From the NCBI GenBank assembly GCA_037783415.1, contig JAZGTN010000015.1, positions 5,653,001 through 5,717,000 on the forward strand: a DNA stretch of 64,000 nt. The letters run 5' to 3'. Positions 1 through 12,500 of this stretch are shown here, in pieces (position 1 is the first letter of the stretch; every line of letters begins with the position of its first letter). Made by a program: the position numbers and the translations under genes. The notes under the pieces were generated by a model, which saw nothing but the letters and a program-made list of their open reading frames with translations, did not search any database and was not told the DNA's origin. This stretch comes from Leptasterias polaris (lineage: Eukaryota > Echinodermata > Asteroidea > Forcipulatida > Asteriidae).

Positions 1-1939
1 ACATTACAATTTTTTGTGACCTTGTACCAGCGCAACATTTTCGCGGTTGCGCACAACAGCCAATTCCCCTTGCGTAATTGAACATTTCCCAAGGGCCGTA
101 TCAACGTGTTTGACAATCAAGCGCGAAAAAGCGCGACAACTAATAGTTTTAATTCAAAAAGTAATTACATAATTAAATACTCAACTAACTGTCATTTTTG
201 GTTAATTATGGGGCCCTAAGAGGATAACTACTTACAGTTCACAATGAATTTGAGCGCAGAAAACAAGATTTCTTGTGATTTTACAGAAAGTTTTTCACAA
301 ATACTCCAACAAAACGGACGTCAAATTGCATATCAATCGCGAGAGAAAAACTCCATCTTGAAAGTAGTTCCGTTTATTTTTATGAATGAAACGATTAACA
401 TGGGTTAAATCTATATCCCTCCGCACCACCGATCTCTCTATAGCGTTGTACACGTTGAGGTGGTCACAGTTTCCCATTAACAAAAAGTGGCTGCGCGGTG
501 AACAGCGCCCTCACTCGGTATTGATTGACACTAATTACACTAACTCAACTGATCATCCGGCTACACATTTACATTTTAACGGTTCGCAAAAGTGCGAGTT
601 CGATTTGGCATTTTGCCTGCTGAAAAAAAGTGAAAGAAATTGTGCATACTTCCAGTTATTATGCTACTGATCAGAACTGGAACCAAAACCCATCTGAATT
701 GTTTACAATTGATTCTGCATGCGCTTTCATGTCATATTTGTAAAATATTTTACCAAAGATGTCAACTCTATGGAGATAAAATTATTTAAACTGAAATTGG
801 CTTCATATTGAAACTGGTATTGGACTATATTTATATTGGTGTGGGAAAACATTTCCTTGTTTGGATTTTTTTCTGGATTATTTTAAGAAGTTTTACTTTC
901 GAAGGCGGCATTAGTTGTGAATGTTCGTAAACACAGTTGAAAGTGGAAGCAGTTTGAAATGCTACGTTTGCATGCAGATAAATTATTTTTCATGCCTGGA
1001 GAAATTCATAAGTCAAAAAATTGTGAATGCTGAGGCCAGAGTTGTGGCTGGTACCCACTGTCACCTCGCTAAACGTGGATGAATTAAACATTATTGACAC
1101 TGTAACTGAAACTTTCACAGGTGACTTTTATTGTACCTTCCTTGATAACTTTGCCTAAAAATCAGCATTACGGTGTGCCAGTAAGATAAAACTCAAATGG
1201 AAGAGGGGTTCTACAGGTCAAATTTTGTTCTGTGATGCAATCATTTTCCAATAGATAGGTAAAGACCTAATGTTGGGAAAAAATTGAAACTTCACGTCCA
1301 AACGCTGTAAAAATGCCACTGTGCAATTTTTGTTATAACCCCAAAATACTTGTTGATGTAACATTAAAAATATTACATGTAATATGTCATGTATATTTAC
1401 ATTTTTGTACAAAGAATTTGTATTTCATTCCTGAATTTTGATGATGTTCAATCAAAACAGCATTGAACTCGATCCTTTGTCTTTGGTGCCCCATGATGTC
1501 ATGTTTCAAATTTGAGACTTGTAACTTTCCCTCACTTTCATGAGGACTCTATCTATTGGAAAAATGAGTGCATCACAAAACTGAATTCAAACTTTGAGCC
1601 CCTTCTTTAATCTTGTTGCTAAAGGATGCCAATGGTTTTCTAATGACCACCCATTACCAAGGATTGCCCTTAAATGTTTCGTTGACCAGGACCAGGTAGC
1701 TTGTTGTTTTAGTAGTCCGACAGATTTTTGACTGGGCCATATTTCATATTACTTAGGGATGCTTTTCCACACTGAACTAGCCAGCCAGACCACTTGGAGA
1801 AAATTTTGACTGGTCCTCAGGTGTTTTGACTGGCAATTGGGTAGCAGACCAATTGTTAAATGAGAACTCTGGCTACTCTTCTGAGCTTTGATAATTTAAG
1901 GAAAACAAGATATACATTACACAATGCTTTCATTTCCAG
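1..1939. other. 5' flank or 5' intron of alpha-catenin, no gene seen
   Basis: No coding sequence or convincing TATA/initiator was recognised. The exon at 1940 starts with an acceptor, so the promoter and first non-coding exon lie here or further upstream. Bases 1-560 have somewhat more CpG than the rest. About 1395-1640 is one copy of a three-copy dispersed repeat. Confidence 0.5.
1395..1640 (+). repeat. Three-copy dispersed repeat, copy 1
   Basis: ACATTTTTGTACAAAGAATT, TTCATTCCTGAATTTTGATG, CATGAGGACTCTATCTATTG and GCCCCTTCTTTAA. Same order as at 37215-37545 and 47480-47780. Confidence 0.6.
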
Positions 1940-2089
1940 ATATACATTTAGATTGAAAAACAGAGTTCAGACGTCAAGATGACAACCAAGGGGAGCCCAA
2001 TGGGCAGTCTGGTCTTCAAATGGGACCCAAAGAATCTTGAGATACGGACCTACTCTGTGGAAAAGACACTGGAACCATTGGTCATGCAG
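1940..2089 (+). CDS. CTNNA: Alpha-catenin coding exon 1 (5' UTR end plus residues 1-37)
   Basis: Acceptor TTTCCAG ends at 1939. Bases 1940-1978 are 5' UTR, and ATG is at 1979-1981 with A at -3. The exon encodes MTTKGSPMGSLVFKWDPKNL and onward to LEPLVMQ, closely matching the alpha-catenin N terminus. The donor is CAG|GTTGGT. The acceptor before the UTR means at least one non-coding exon lies further upstream; it was not located. Confidence 0.95.
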
Positions 2090-5000
2090 GTTGGTATTCT
2101 TAGGCCCCCCCCCCCATCCTATAAATAATAATAATAACAATAATATGTAATGAAAACTTGAAAAGTCCCCACATGCACTGAGTGCTCATGGCGCTAGTAC
2201 AAATAACATGTACATGAGGTAAAATCATTTGTTTTTGTACGTTGCAGAATAAATACATCAATACTTCTTATTTGTTAGGTGCTATTCAGAATAATCAATG
2301 TTATCTTTTTTCTAAATTGTGGGTGTGTGGGTGGAAATGACTGTTAAGTTTAAAAATGAAATAAGAAAGAAAAAAAGAAAAAAGAAATGTCATGTTTATG
2401 CCGTCTATTGTTATTGCTCAACCTTGTTTCGATTTCTGATGGGAAGATGAGAATAAACTTCCTTGACTACATACAAAGGTTCATGCTGGAAGCCAGGAAA
2501 AGCCATTGAAAACTCTTGAGCCGTGTTGGGAGAACAATGATCTAAAATATCTACTTCATTTAAGGCATTACTTTATTCTTCAGTATAACATTTAATAGTC
2601 TGTCATTATTAAAAATCAAAGTTTGGTGAGGGGGTCAAAACAAATACGATTGACATTTTTAAATGACAATTACTCTTAATACAGCACCAAAAGTTTGCTT
2701 TGCTTGGAACGGAGCTTTGTGAACGTGGTCCAATGTTGATTTTGCTTTGATTTATTCCAACATGTAGGTCACCACCCTGGTGAAAACCCAACCGTCGAAT
2801 AGAAAGAAGGGCCACTCCAAGAAAGCCCACGTCCTCGTCTTAGCTGTTGCCAAGGCAACCGAGGCCTTCATCAAGAAGGGTGAAGAGATTGCCAATGAGA
2901 TACCGGAGATTCGTAAACAGATGCTTGAAACTGTGGCTGATGTCAGGGAGAAAGGTGTGTGTAGCATGATCTTAACCCGTCTTCCATTGTACTAGTTATT
3001 AGACCAGATGATCAAAGGAGTGCCAGGGCCAAGCGGTTAAGAGTTCCAGACTCGAGCTCTGGTGTTTCTGATCAGCAGAGGATGGGTTTGGGTTAGTCAT
3101 GGCACTTGTGTTCTTGAGCAAGATGCTGTACCATAATTGATTTGTCCTTCGGACTCGGCATTAAGCCGTAGGTCCCATGTACTAGGATTGGTAGTTCACG
3201 TAAAAAGAACCCAGAACACTTCTCGTGTAAGAGTAGGGGTTTATCCCAGTGTTTCTGGCTCACATAGCAAGCACCCTCGTTTTCAGGTTTTCCCAGGCTT
3301 GTGAGCTACAGTGGTTAAGCTCACTTATGAGGCAGCCTTGGTTTCATTACCTGAAATATATATCAATTAAAAAAAAAAAAAACGAAAGTGTGTAACTCTT
3401 AGAAGAGATGGAGATATATCAACAGGTCAAGTGCAAAAACATTCAGGCCTGATGATTGACAGAGGCAATTGTTTGCATGATCTTGGTCATTGCCTTGATG
3501 CCCCTTGAAATGTTCCAATAGAAAGTTACACTTTCCTCATAGAGGTGACCTTTACAAAGGAGAAAACGCCTTAGTGCCCTTGACCTTTCATCAGGCCTGA
3601 AAGTGAAAGCTTTATCTCAATTTTTTAATCGGCGTCGTATCACGCACAAGAGACGTTCTGTACAAAAGTGTTTTATCTTGGCATCTAGACTCGGTTTTGT
3701 GTGTACACCGGGATATTTTAAGCGAGATTCAATGTTTTGGCTTTTGGCACTTTCAATGATTGTGTTGTCTTAAGTTGTGAGCTGCAAAAATGTTCAGTTT
3801 ATTACCAGAATTTTTTGTTTGACTTTCTGGGTCTTCTCAACTGCAAGGTTAAACACTTCTATTGCGTTATGAGATTAACTCTTTAGAAACCATAGCGGCC
3901 ACAAGCGGCTTGTACCAAAATGCCCATAGCAGCCACAAACGGCTGCAAGATTTGACCTACTTCCATACACCCAAAGAGGTCAAAGTAAAGGTTACATTCG
4001 GAAATGAAATTGTTTAATGTTTCTTTATGTTAACAAAGTATCACAACTTCTAAAAAACCAAAATGAAATTTCTGTTTTCATGTTATTTTTGTTGACATTG
4101 ATTGGAAAAATAAAAAGTATGAGCAATGTCCAGGGCCCAATTTCATAAAGCTGTTAAGCAGAAAATACTGCTTGGAAAATTTCTTTGCTTAGCCAAAACT
4201 GAGTAGGGCACCAGTCACAACAATGTTAACTTTATGGAATCTTGGCAGGTAACCTGTTTTTGCTAAGCAATGTTTTTCTGTGCTTAGCAAGTTTTTGTGC
4301 AAACAGACTTAATGAAATTAGGCGCAGATGTATTGTGATGATTATAGTATACAGAAACGAATGGTCTCTACAGGGTTGATATTTAATTTATTTGCAGGGT
4401 TCGTATAGTGATGCCTCACTTTTTTCCTACATTTCAGGTGATATAATGCACAAGGCTTCATCAGAGTTTGCTGATGATCCTTGCTCTTCCATGAAGCGTG
4501 GGTCCATGACCCGTGCCGCTCGTAACCTCCTGTCTGCTGTCACCCGGTTGCTTATCATGGCCGATATGGTGGATGTTCACCTGCTGCTCAAGTCTTTGCA
4601 AGTTGTAAGTTCAGAATCTTGCTGTCAATTTTGTCATAAAAACACTGTATGGAGGCATTGATCCTGAAAGATTTTGAAACTGATTTTTTTTGGTAGATGT
4701 ACTTAGTGTTTTTGTAACGACTGATTTGGGCCGGCAACCTTTGAGTTGATGTAAAAACGAAGGAAGTTTTCAAGCACACAAAACTTTGTACAATGGTTTT
4801 TCTTTCTATCGTTGGAATGAGGTGGACTTTCAAGTCAATGTTAACCATTGAGATGAAGTCGACCTATGACAGCAAAATGTCATGGACAAAATCGAATTTA
4901 GATTCAGTTATTTTCTTTGATCAAACCATGCACAATTTCAAAAAAGAAGTTGAAGTTTGTAAAAATTTTGTTTATTCTGAATCTCACCTTCACTACAACT

Positions 5001-8000
5001 TTTACCGAAACATCTACGGACATGTGCAAGGCCATGCGGAAGTTTTGTTTTCTTCATGCGCTAAAGCAATGTATGTGGGACCAAAATGGACCCAATAATG
5101 TTTGAATACGCGCCGTCTATTAAGTACAACTAACCAATACTTGGACTTTATAATTTGTTAAAGGTGGAGGGAGATCTTGCCAAGATAATGAGGTCCAGCA
5201 ACCAGCAAGATTTGGCATCGAGCTTCAAGACGTTCGGCAAAGACATGATGGAGTTCAACAAGCTCCTCGCAAGACGACAGAATGATTTGAAAGATCCCCG
5301 TCAGCGCGATGAGATGGCAGCAGCCAGAGCTGACCTGAAGAAACACAGCACCATGCTGCTGACAGCTTCTCAAGTAAAATTTGTGCTCTACCTTTCAATT
5401 TTTTGTACAGATTATACAAAACCTGTTCATTCATGCTCAACTCGTTTAGCCTTTCCCTCCATCTACCCCTTACTGGCACATCTCAGGCTTAGGAACTGGG
5501 ACCAGTTTCATAGAGCTTCTTAGGCAGTACTCTTTATTTTGTTTCATTTATTAATTCTGGTTGTGAAGCCAAGGACTCTCAGAGAAGCAAACTGAATCAC
5601 TGTACTAGTCAGGAGCCCCCCCTTGAGAGAATACAAAGAAGGAAGTTTCAGTTTTAGATGTTGGAGGAAAACCCCAGAGAATTATTGGTATTTTCCAGGG
5701 AAAACCCACACAATCAGGTAGGAACTGAAAACCCAATCCACATAGTGCCCCCCGGCGGGATTCGTACTGGGGTTCCAGAGTTGGAAAGCAAGGAAAAGAT
5801 ACCAATAACTACACAAACTTCTAACTGACACACTTTTCCGCAATATCTCATCCTTTATTGTGTGTGTATCAAAGGCCAGTACTGTGAGATGTTTTCTCAC
5901 GTACTGCTGCACTTTAGAACTCCCTTGACCAGTATCTTGTTTTCCACAATCTTGCAATATATTCCAGTTTATGGAAGTAGGGAATTCCCTGCTTACGCCA
6001 AGCGTATTTCAGAGGTTTTTCAGGAATTTTTGTTTGTGCGTTACTAGGTATTCTAAGCTTACACAGCTAGCGTGGAAATTCAGTGCTTGCCCTAGTAGCA
6101 GAGAATGGTGTTCGTGGTGCAGAAATCAGCAGTAAGCAGAGCCATGAAATTGGGCACAGGTTTCATTTCACGGCAGGTTCCTTATTTGTTTTCGATGTTG
6201 ATATGTGTCCCCTCAAATATCTTGATTTAAAAAACTTGTTGAAGCTATTTACATTCAAAGTTTTTAAGATGTGAGAGACGTGCTATTATTCTCTGTGACA
6301 TTTTTGTTTTTCCTGACAGGCCTATCTTCGCCATCCAGACGTCCCAGCCGCAAGGGAGAATCGCGACTTTGTGGTCAAACAGCTTGAGGGCGCTATGAAC
6401 ACCATCTCTAACGTATCTCAAGCCCACTCTGATGAGGTCCCTCACGCTGACCTAGGAGGTACCGGGGAGCTCATTGCTGCGTTGGATGACCTTGATGTAA
6501 GTGTCTGAACTAATTTCCCGGCAGTATGAAAAAACAATATTTACTGTGCCTCTGCGTGTGTGGGGTTTTTTTTCGGAGCGTTTCGGAGCTACCGAAATAA
6601 TTGTTTGTCACAATAAAACCCTGACGAAACAAAGTAAAGACTACAAACATTCTTCTAAAATGTACCAGGATGTTTTGTTCTATTTCACAAAATTACAGGA
6701 TGTCTTCACTGTGAATAAGGCTAGGTGTTAGGCATAGCCGATAATCGGCCATGGTATGATGGAATCTTGGATTTGCCTCCCATATGCTGGATACAATGAT
6801 AAATAATGATGGAAGCTTCTTAATCAGTGACAGTTTTTTGCTGTCTTCTCTGCAAGTAGACACTGCATTCAACTGAAACTTTCACATTTGACTTTTATTG
6901 TATTTTTCTTTATAATGTTGCCTGTAAATCAGCATTACGTTGACAAAAACTAATCTTTGACCGTACCTTTAAACGTTTCAATTCGTAAATATAATGCCTC
7001 ACAAGTAAAGGTGTGTCAATTTTATCTACGATCAAACCCTGTGATGTGTTTATTGTAAACAAACTCCTTCAAGAATCTGTTGATTTCATTTGAGAAAATA
7101 GAATTAGCTGTTGAAAACTGCTTACCAACCAAAAGGACCTGTGGTATAAATGCAAAAAATTAGTTAGTGGCTTGACGTTTCGACCCTATAGCAGAGTCTT
7201 TCTCGAAGGCTGAATGACAACACAACACACATACATGTATACCAGTGTAGCAAGAGCAGTCAAGTGGAAATACATGAATAGAGAGAGTGAGAGAGAGAAA
7301 CAGAAAGCATTCAGAAAAAGCAGGGGGTAAACAGGGATTATGGAGACAAAGGGGGGGGGGTGGTTTATGGAGGGAAGGGGATGGCTTGCCCACAAGAAGT
7401 TGGAAACACAAAGGACAAAATGGAAGGCTGGAAGAAAAGTAAATATTTAGTAAATAGGGCAGACTAAAAATGTGGATATCTGATATCTGATTTCATTTGT
7501 TTAAATCCAGCGCAAGATCAAGATGAGCCCTACGGATTACAACGAGATACGAACCCGCCCATCTCTTGAGGAGCAACTAGAGAGCATCATCAGTGGAGCG
7601 GCCCTGATGGCAGACTCCTCATGCACCCGTGACAACAGGCGGGAGAGGATCGTTGCCGAGTGTAACGCCGTCAGGCAGGCACTTCAAGACCTACTCACTG
7701 AGTACATGAATTGTGTAAGTTATTATGACGTCTACTCAGAACTATAAGGTCATTAGTGCAAATTGCTAATTGCATATTTTGGAGCTTCTGGTAAATGGGG
7801 TTTATCAATCAAGAGTGGTCTTCAAAGTATTTGTTTGGCAAAAAGAAACATTCATTTTCTAAGTAGAATGTTAATTTGCTGATTTGATTAATTTTTTCAA
7901 ATTTATACGCATTTTTAATTTAATGACCTTTTAACCATTACGAGTATGAAATTGCAATTAATGATTATAGTTCTGAGCAGACGATGAATTTATAATGACC

Positions 8001-9472
8001 CAGAGTTAGTCTCCCTTGTGGTATATTTACACTGGATATGAGTAGAAAATGAGTCGCATCCCCCAACAACACCGCTTCTAAGCTTTTGTCGTAAACTGGG
8101 CACGGCCTCTGGTTATACTGCAGTATACGGTTATACTGACATCGGACTGGCTCCCCTTGGAACAAAAAGATATTGCCAAGATGGGGAGACTGTCAACATA
8201 GCTCAGTTGGTAGAGCACAGGCACAGGAACCCTTGGTCATAGGTTCAAATCCTTCACTATTCAATTTTCTTTGTTCCCAAGTCATTATATAGTTGCATGT
8301 GCTTCCTTTTATATAAATTTATTCAGGTTTTTCTATTTGATTTAAACACCATTTTACTTTTTGTTTTTATTTTCAAAATGTCGGAACAAAAAAGAACTAT
8401 GGTATTCATGGGAAATTTATATTTTTCAATGTATTATATACTGCCTGCTTTGTTTTATAGACTTATTCATCACAGTCCTCATCTGTTTTCGGCTGTGAGT
8501 TTGATGTCAGCAGTGTCATATATGACAGATGTTCTGATTGCTCATTGTTTATATAACTATGTTAATACTGCTGGTGTTTACTTTTAGGCTGGCCGTAAGG
8601 ACCGCAGTGACCCGCTGGATCAAGCCATTGACCGTATGTGCCACAAGACCCGAGATCTCCGCAGACAGGTAGATTAATTACTATCTCCATCGATCTTAAT
8701 CAGTCAGGGCGTGTCGTAGCTGAGCGGGCAAGTGCACTGTCCTCAAGCACTGGTGTGAGCAGCAGAGTGTGGGCGAGTTCCAGTCTTGACACTTGTGTCC
8801 TTAAGCAAGACACTTAACCATTATTGCTTTGTCCTTTTGATAGAGCATAAAGCCGTAGATCCCATGTGTTGTGTTATACACTGATAAGAACCCAGTACAC
8901 TTATGGCAAAGAGAAGCGGTTTGCATGCCCCAGTGTTTCTGGCATGGTCAAGCAGCAATATGCCCCACCTCACCTTGTATCCCTTTCAAGGTGTTGTATT
9001 ATGGTTGCTCTGGCTCATGAAATCATTTGTAACAATCTCCACAAATCATTCGACACCAGGAACAGAAATAGCGCGTAATAATTGTACATTATTATTATTA
9101 TCATTAACATCTACATAATAGCATTGCACAACATGGCTCCATCCTACATCTCAGATCTCATCACTCAGTATGCACCTTTCCGCAGTAACCTAAGATCAGC
9201 CGATCAACGTCTCCTCGTAGAACATGGGGAGCACGTTCTTTCTTGGTTACTGCGGGGAAGGTGTGGAATAGTTTTCCCTACCACATCAGGACTGCAAATA
9301 CAACATCTTCTTTCAAAACTGTTCTAAAAACCCACCTCTTTGCAGTTAAAAAATGACCAGCGACTCTCTACAAACTTTTTCTGTTCCTTTCTTTTGAACT
9401 GTTTATTTTGTATCATGAGCGAGGGCCATGAGCGCCTTTTTTTGTGGCGGATACCGGCGCTATATAAGACTC

Positions 9473-9506
<34 letters not shown>

Positions 9507-12500
9507 ACATAACAAACCTGTAAAGAGAAGGTGTTTGCCTCGGTGTTTCTGGCATGCATTGGTAGCAAATTGCGCCACCTCAACTTGTATCCCATACAAG
9601 GTGTTGTATTATGGTTGCTTCATCTCATAAAATCATTCTTATCAAGCTCCACCACATTTGATATTGCAGCACCAGGAGTGTCATATATGACAGACATGGC
9701 GCATTACAAACGAACTCTATTATTATTGTCATGGGTCAGCTTGAGCAAACCACCTTTTAGAAATGTTCCCGTATAGAGTTTAAGATTTGTCAATACAAGC
9801 GCCCTTTGCAAAATGAAAATGGCCTTGCCCTCTCATAGAAGAAGTTGCTATAATGCTTAACATGTAGTCCTAAGTAAATAGTAGGCTGTGTTTGAACTAA
9901 TGGCTTCATCAGTGGCGTCGGCTGGATCGCTGAAATGTCCTTTTCTTCAACATTGCTGTTGCAGCCAATAGCCGTAGAACTGAAGCCGCTTGATTCCGAC
10001 GCAGCCTTAAGGCCATGTCACAGGAGGCAATTTACAGGCTCCAGGGAATCTCCAAGAAGAAAAAACATTCACATAATGATTTCAACATAATTTTCTTGGG
10101 ACAGTAAGATAGTATTGGAAACATTTCTGTTGTACTACCGAAGTGCATGCAGTACAGTTGGTTGTCCCCAAGTTTCGTGAAAAAATGTCCCTGTGTGACA
10201 AGGCCTTTAGTCATCAGCATAGAAAGAATGTTGAATTTACCACAGCACATTGTCATTGTTCCAACAGTTGAGGAAGGCCGTTGGTGACCACGTCTCGGAT
10301 ACCTTCTTGGAGACGAACATGCCACTGCTGGTCCTCATTGAAGCAGCCAAGAGCGGAAATGAGAGAGAAACTGAACACTACGCTGGTGTCTTCAGAGAGC
10401 ACGCCCAGAAACTGGTGGAGGTAATCACTAATTATTACTTATTTTTGCCATCAAATATATACGCAGGCATATCACATTGGTGGGATTCGAACCTGTGACC
10501 ATTGCCATGCTAGAGCAGGTGTCTTTATATCGCTAGCCACCAAGCTAGCCTGGTGGCTAGAGGTGGTTTGCATCCTAAATTTTAGCAGCGGGTACCGCAA
10601 CAATTTCAAATGTTTTTGATACAGGGCACTTTTTAAGTATAACTTTGGTTTTTGGGACCATTCAATTGTTTAAATCCTATGTAAATGTAGATATATACAA
10701 TAAAACTAACCTGTGAAAATTTCACTTCAAAAGGTGGTCGTTTTTGAGATATCGCCGAAAAACCGGAGCGAATATTTCCACGCAGGAAGAATATTCCCTA
10801 TAGGAATACACCATCTGAGAAATGTTTCTCAGATTCAAATTTTGAGGCATAAACATAACCACACTACTTTGAAGTGAAATGATTCCCAAAATGCTTTATA
10901 CTATCGAAAGCTGCTGTACTTCTTAGCACGAAAGTTTTTATTGCCATTAATTTTCAAAGTCATTACCAAACGTATACAGAGCCTTTAAATGTTTTGAACT
11001 TATCTTTCAAGTTGTGATGTAATGCTATTACTATTTGTGTGTTGATTAGGTGGCTCATTTGGCTTGTTCTATGTCCAGCAACGAGGAAGGAGTGAAGATG
11101 GTCCGCATGGCAGTAGGACAGATTGAAACACTGTGTCCTCAGGTGAGATCTCCAGCTCAGAAAACCAACTTATAGACCATGTGACCTGTGACATCAGGTG
11201 TTTACAAAACAGCCACAGAGCATGGACTTCCTGCAAATCTTAAACGGAGATTGCACTGTCTGATCTTTGTCAAAGTTCGATATGAAGACGGGGTGCATCT
11301 CAAAACTTGTTCAGCTGTAATTTTTTAAACTCTTAAATTTACGTGGAAGTTATGACGTAAATGGAACATTTCCCATATGACCAGTGCAGTATCTTGCCTG
11401 CCAGAAAGGCCATGGAATTTACAAGGTCGCTCTTTTTACAAGCAAAGGTTACATGGGCTGTAATGGAACTGACTAATCCTTGGTGCCCCTTCAATGTTTC
11501 CCATAGACTTTGAAAATGGTCTTACCCTCTCAAAGGTGAAATTATCGGCCTGTTAAATCTGGACGTAATGCATTGTAAAAGTTCAAAACAAATCTGCATA
11601 ATTGATGAATATAATGCTGTGTATCCGGAAGAAGGGCATTTATAAGGCTCTTTGCTTTTCCTGAAAGCACAAAAAGTACTTTTTTTCTAGTTACAGAAGG
11701 TCATAGGCAATAGAATGGCCCCTGACAAAAGAATATGGCATTACCTTTTTTGTTCTGACTGATCAGGTGATCTTATTTTATTTCATCTCTAATGTTCTAA
11801 CTGATCAGGTGATCTTATTGTATTACATCACTATTGTTCTAACTGATCAGGTGATCTTATTGTATTACATCACTATTGTTCTAACTGATCAGGTGATCTT
11901 ATTGTATTATTTCTCTATTGTTCTGACTGATCAGGTGATCTTATTGCATTACATCTCTATTGTTCTGACTGATCAGGTGATCTTATTGTATTACATCACT
12001 ATTGTTCTAACTGATCAGGTGATCTTATTGTATTACATCACTATTGTTCTAACTGATCAGGTGATCTTATTGTATTACATCACTATTGTTCTAACTGATC
12101 AGGTGATCTTATTGTATTACATCACTATTGTTCTAACTGATCAGGTATCTTATTGTATTATTTCTCTATTGTTCTAACTGATCAGGTGATCTTATTGCAT
12201 TACATCTCTATTGTTCTGACTGATCAGGTGATCTTACTGTATTATATCTCTGTTGTTCCAACTGATCAGGTGATCAATGCTGCGCGTACCTTGGCAGCCC
12301 GCCCTAGGAGTCAGGTCGCTCTTGAGAACATGGACGTGTTTAAGGCCCAGTGGGAGAACCAGGTGAAGCTGTTGACTGAAGCTGTGGACGATATCACAAC
12401 TATTGATGACTTCTTGGCTGTGTCAGGTAAAAATAAACCGTAGAATCCTGTGGCTGATTTCACAACGAGCTAAGATCAATCTTAAAGATGTGTATCAATC

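Noticed and set aside
11767..12177. 136-codon ORF through the 42-bp repeats, as a gene
   Set aside because: It is the minisatellite read in frame. It starts on GTG of the first unit and stops where a one-base deletion shifts the frame. Kept only as a splicing observation.
12255..12269. U12-type (minor) intron before exon 10, because TTCCAACTGATCAG resembles a minor branch point
   Set aside because: The donor of that intron is CAG|GTGAGA, an ordinary U2-type site, not ATATCC-like.
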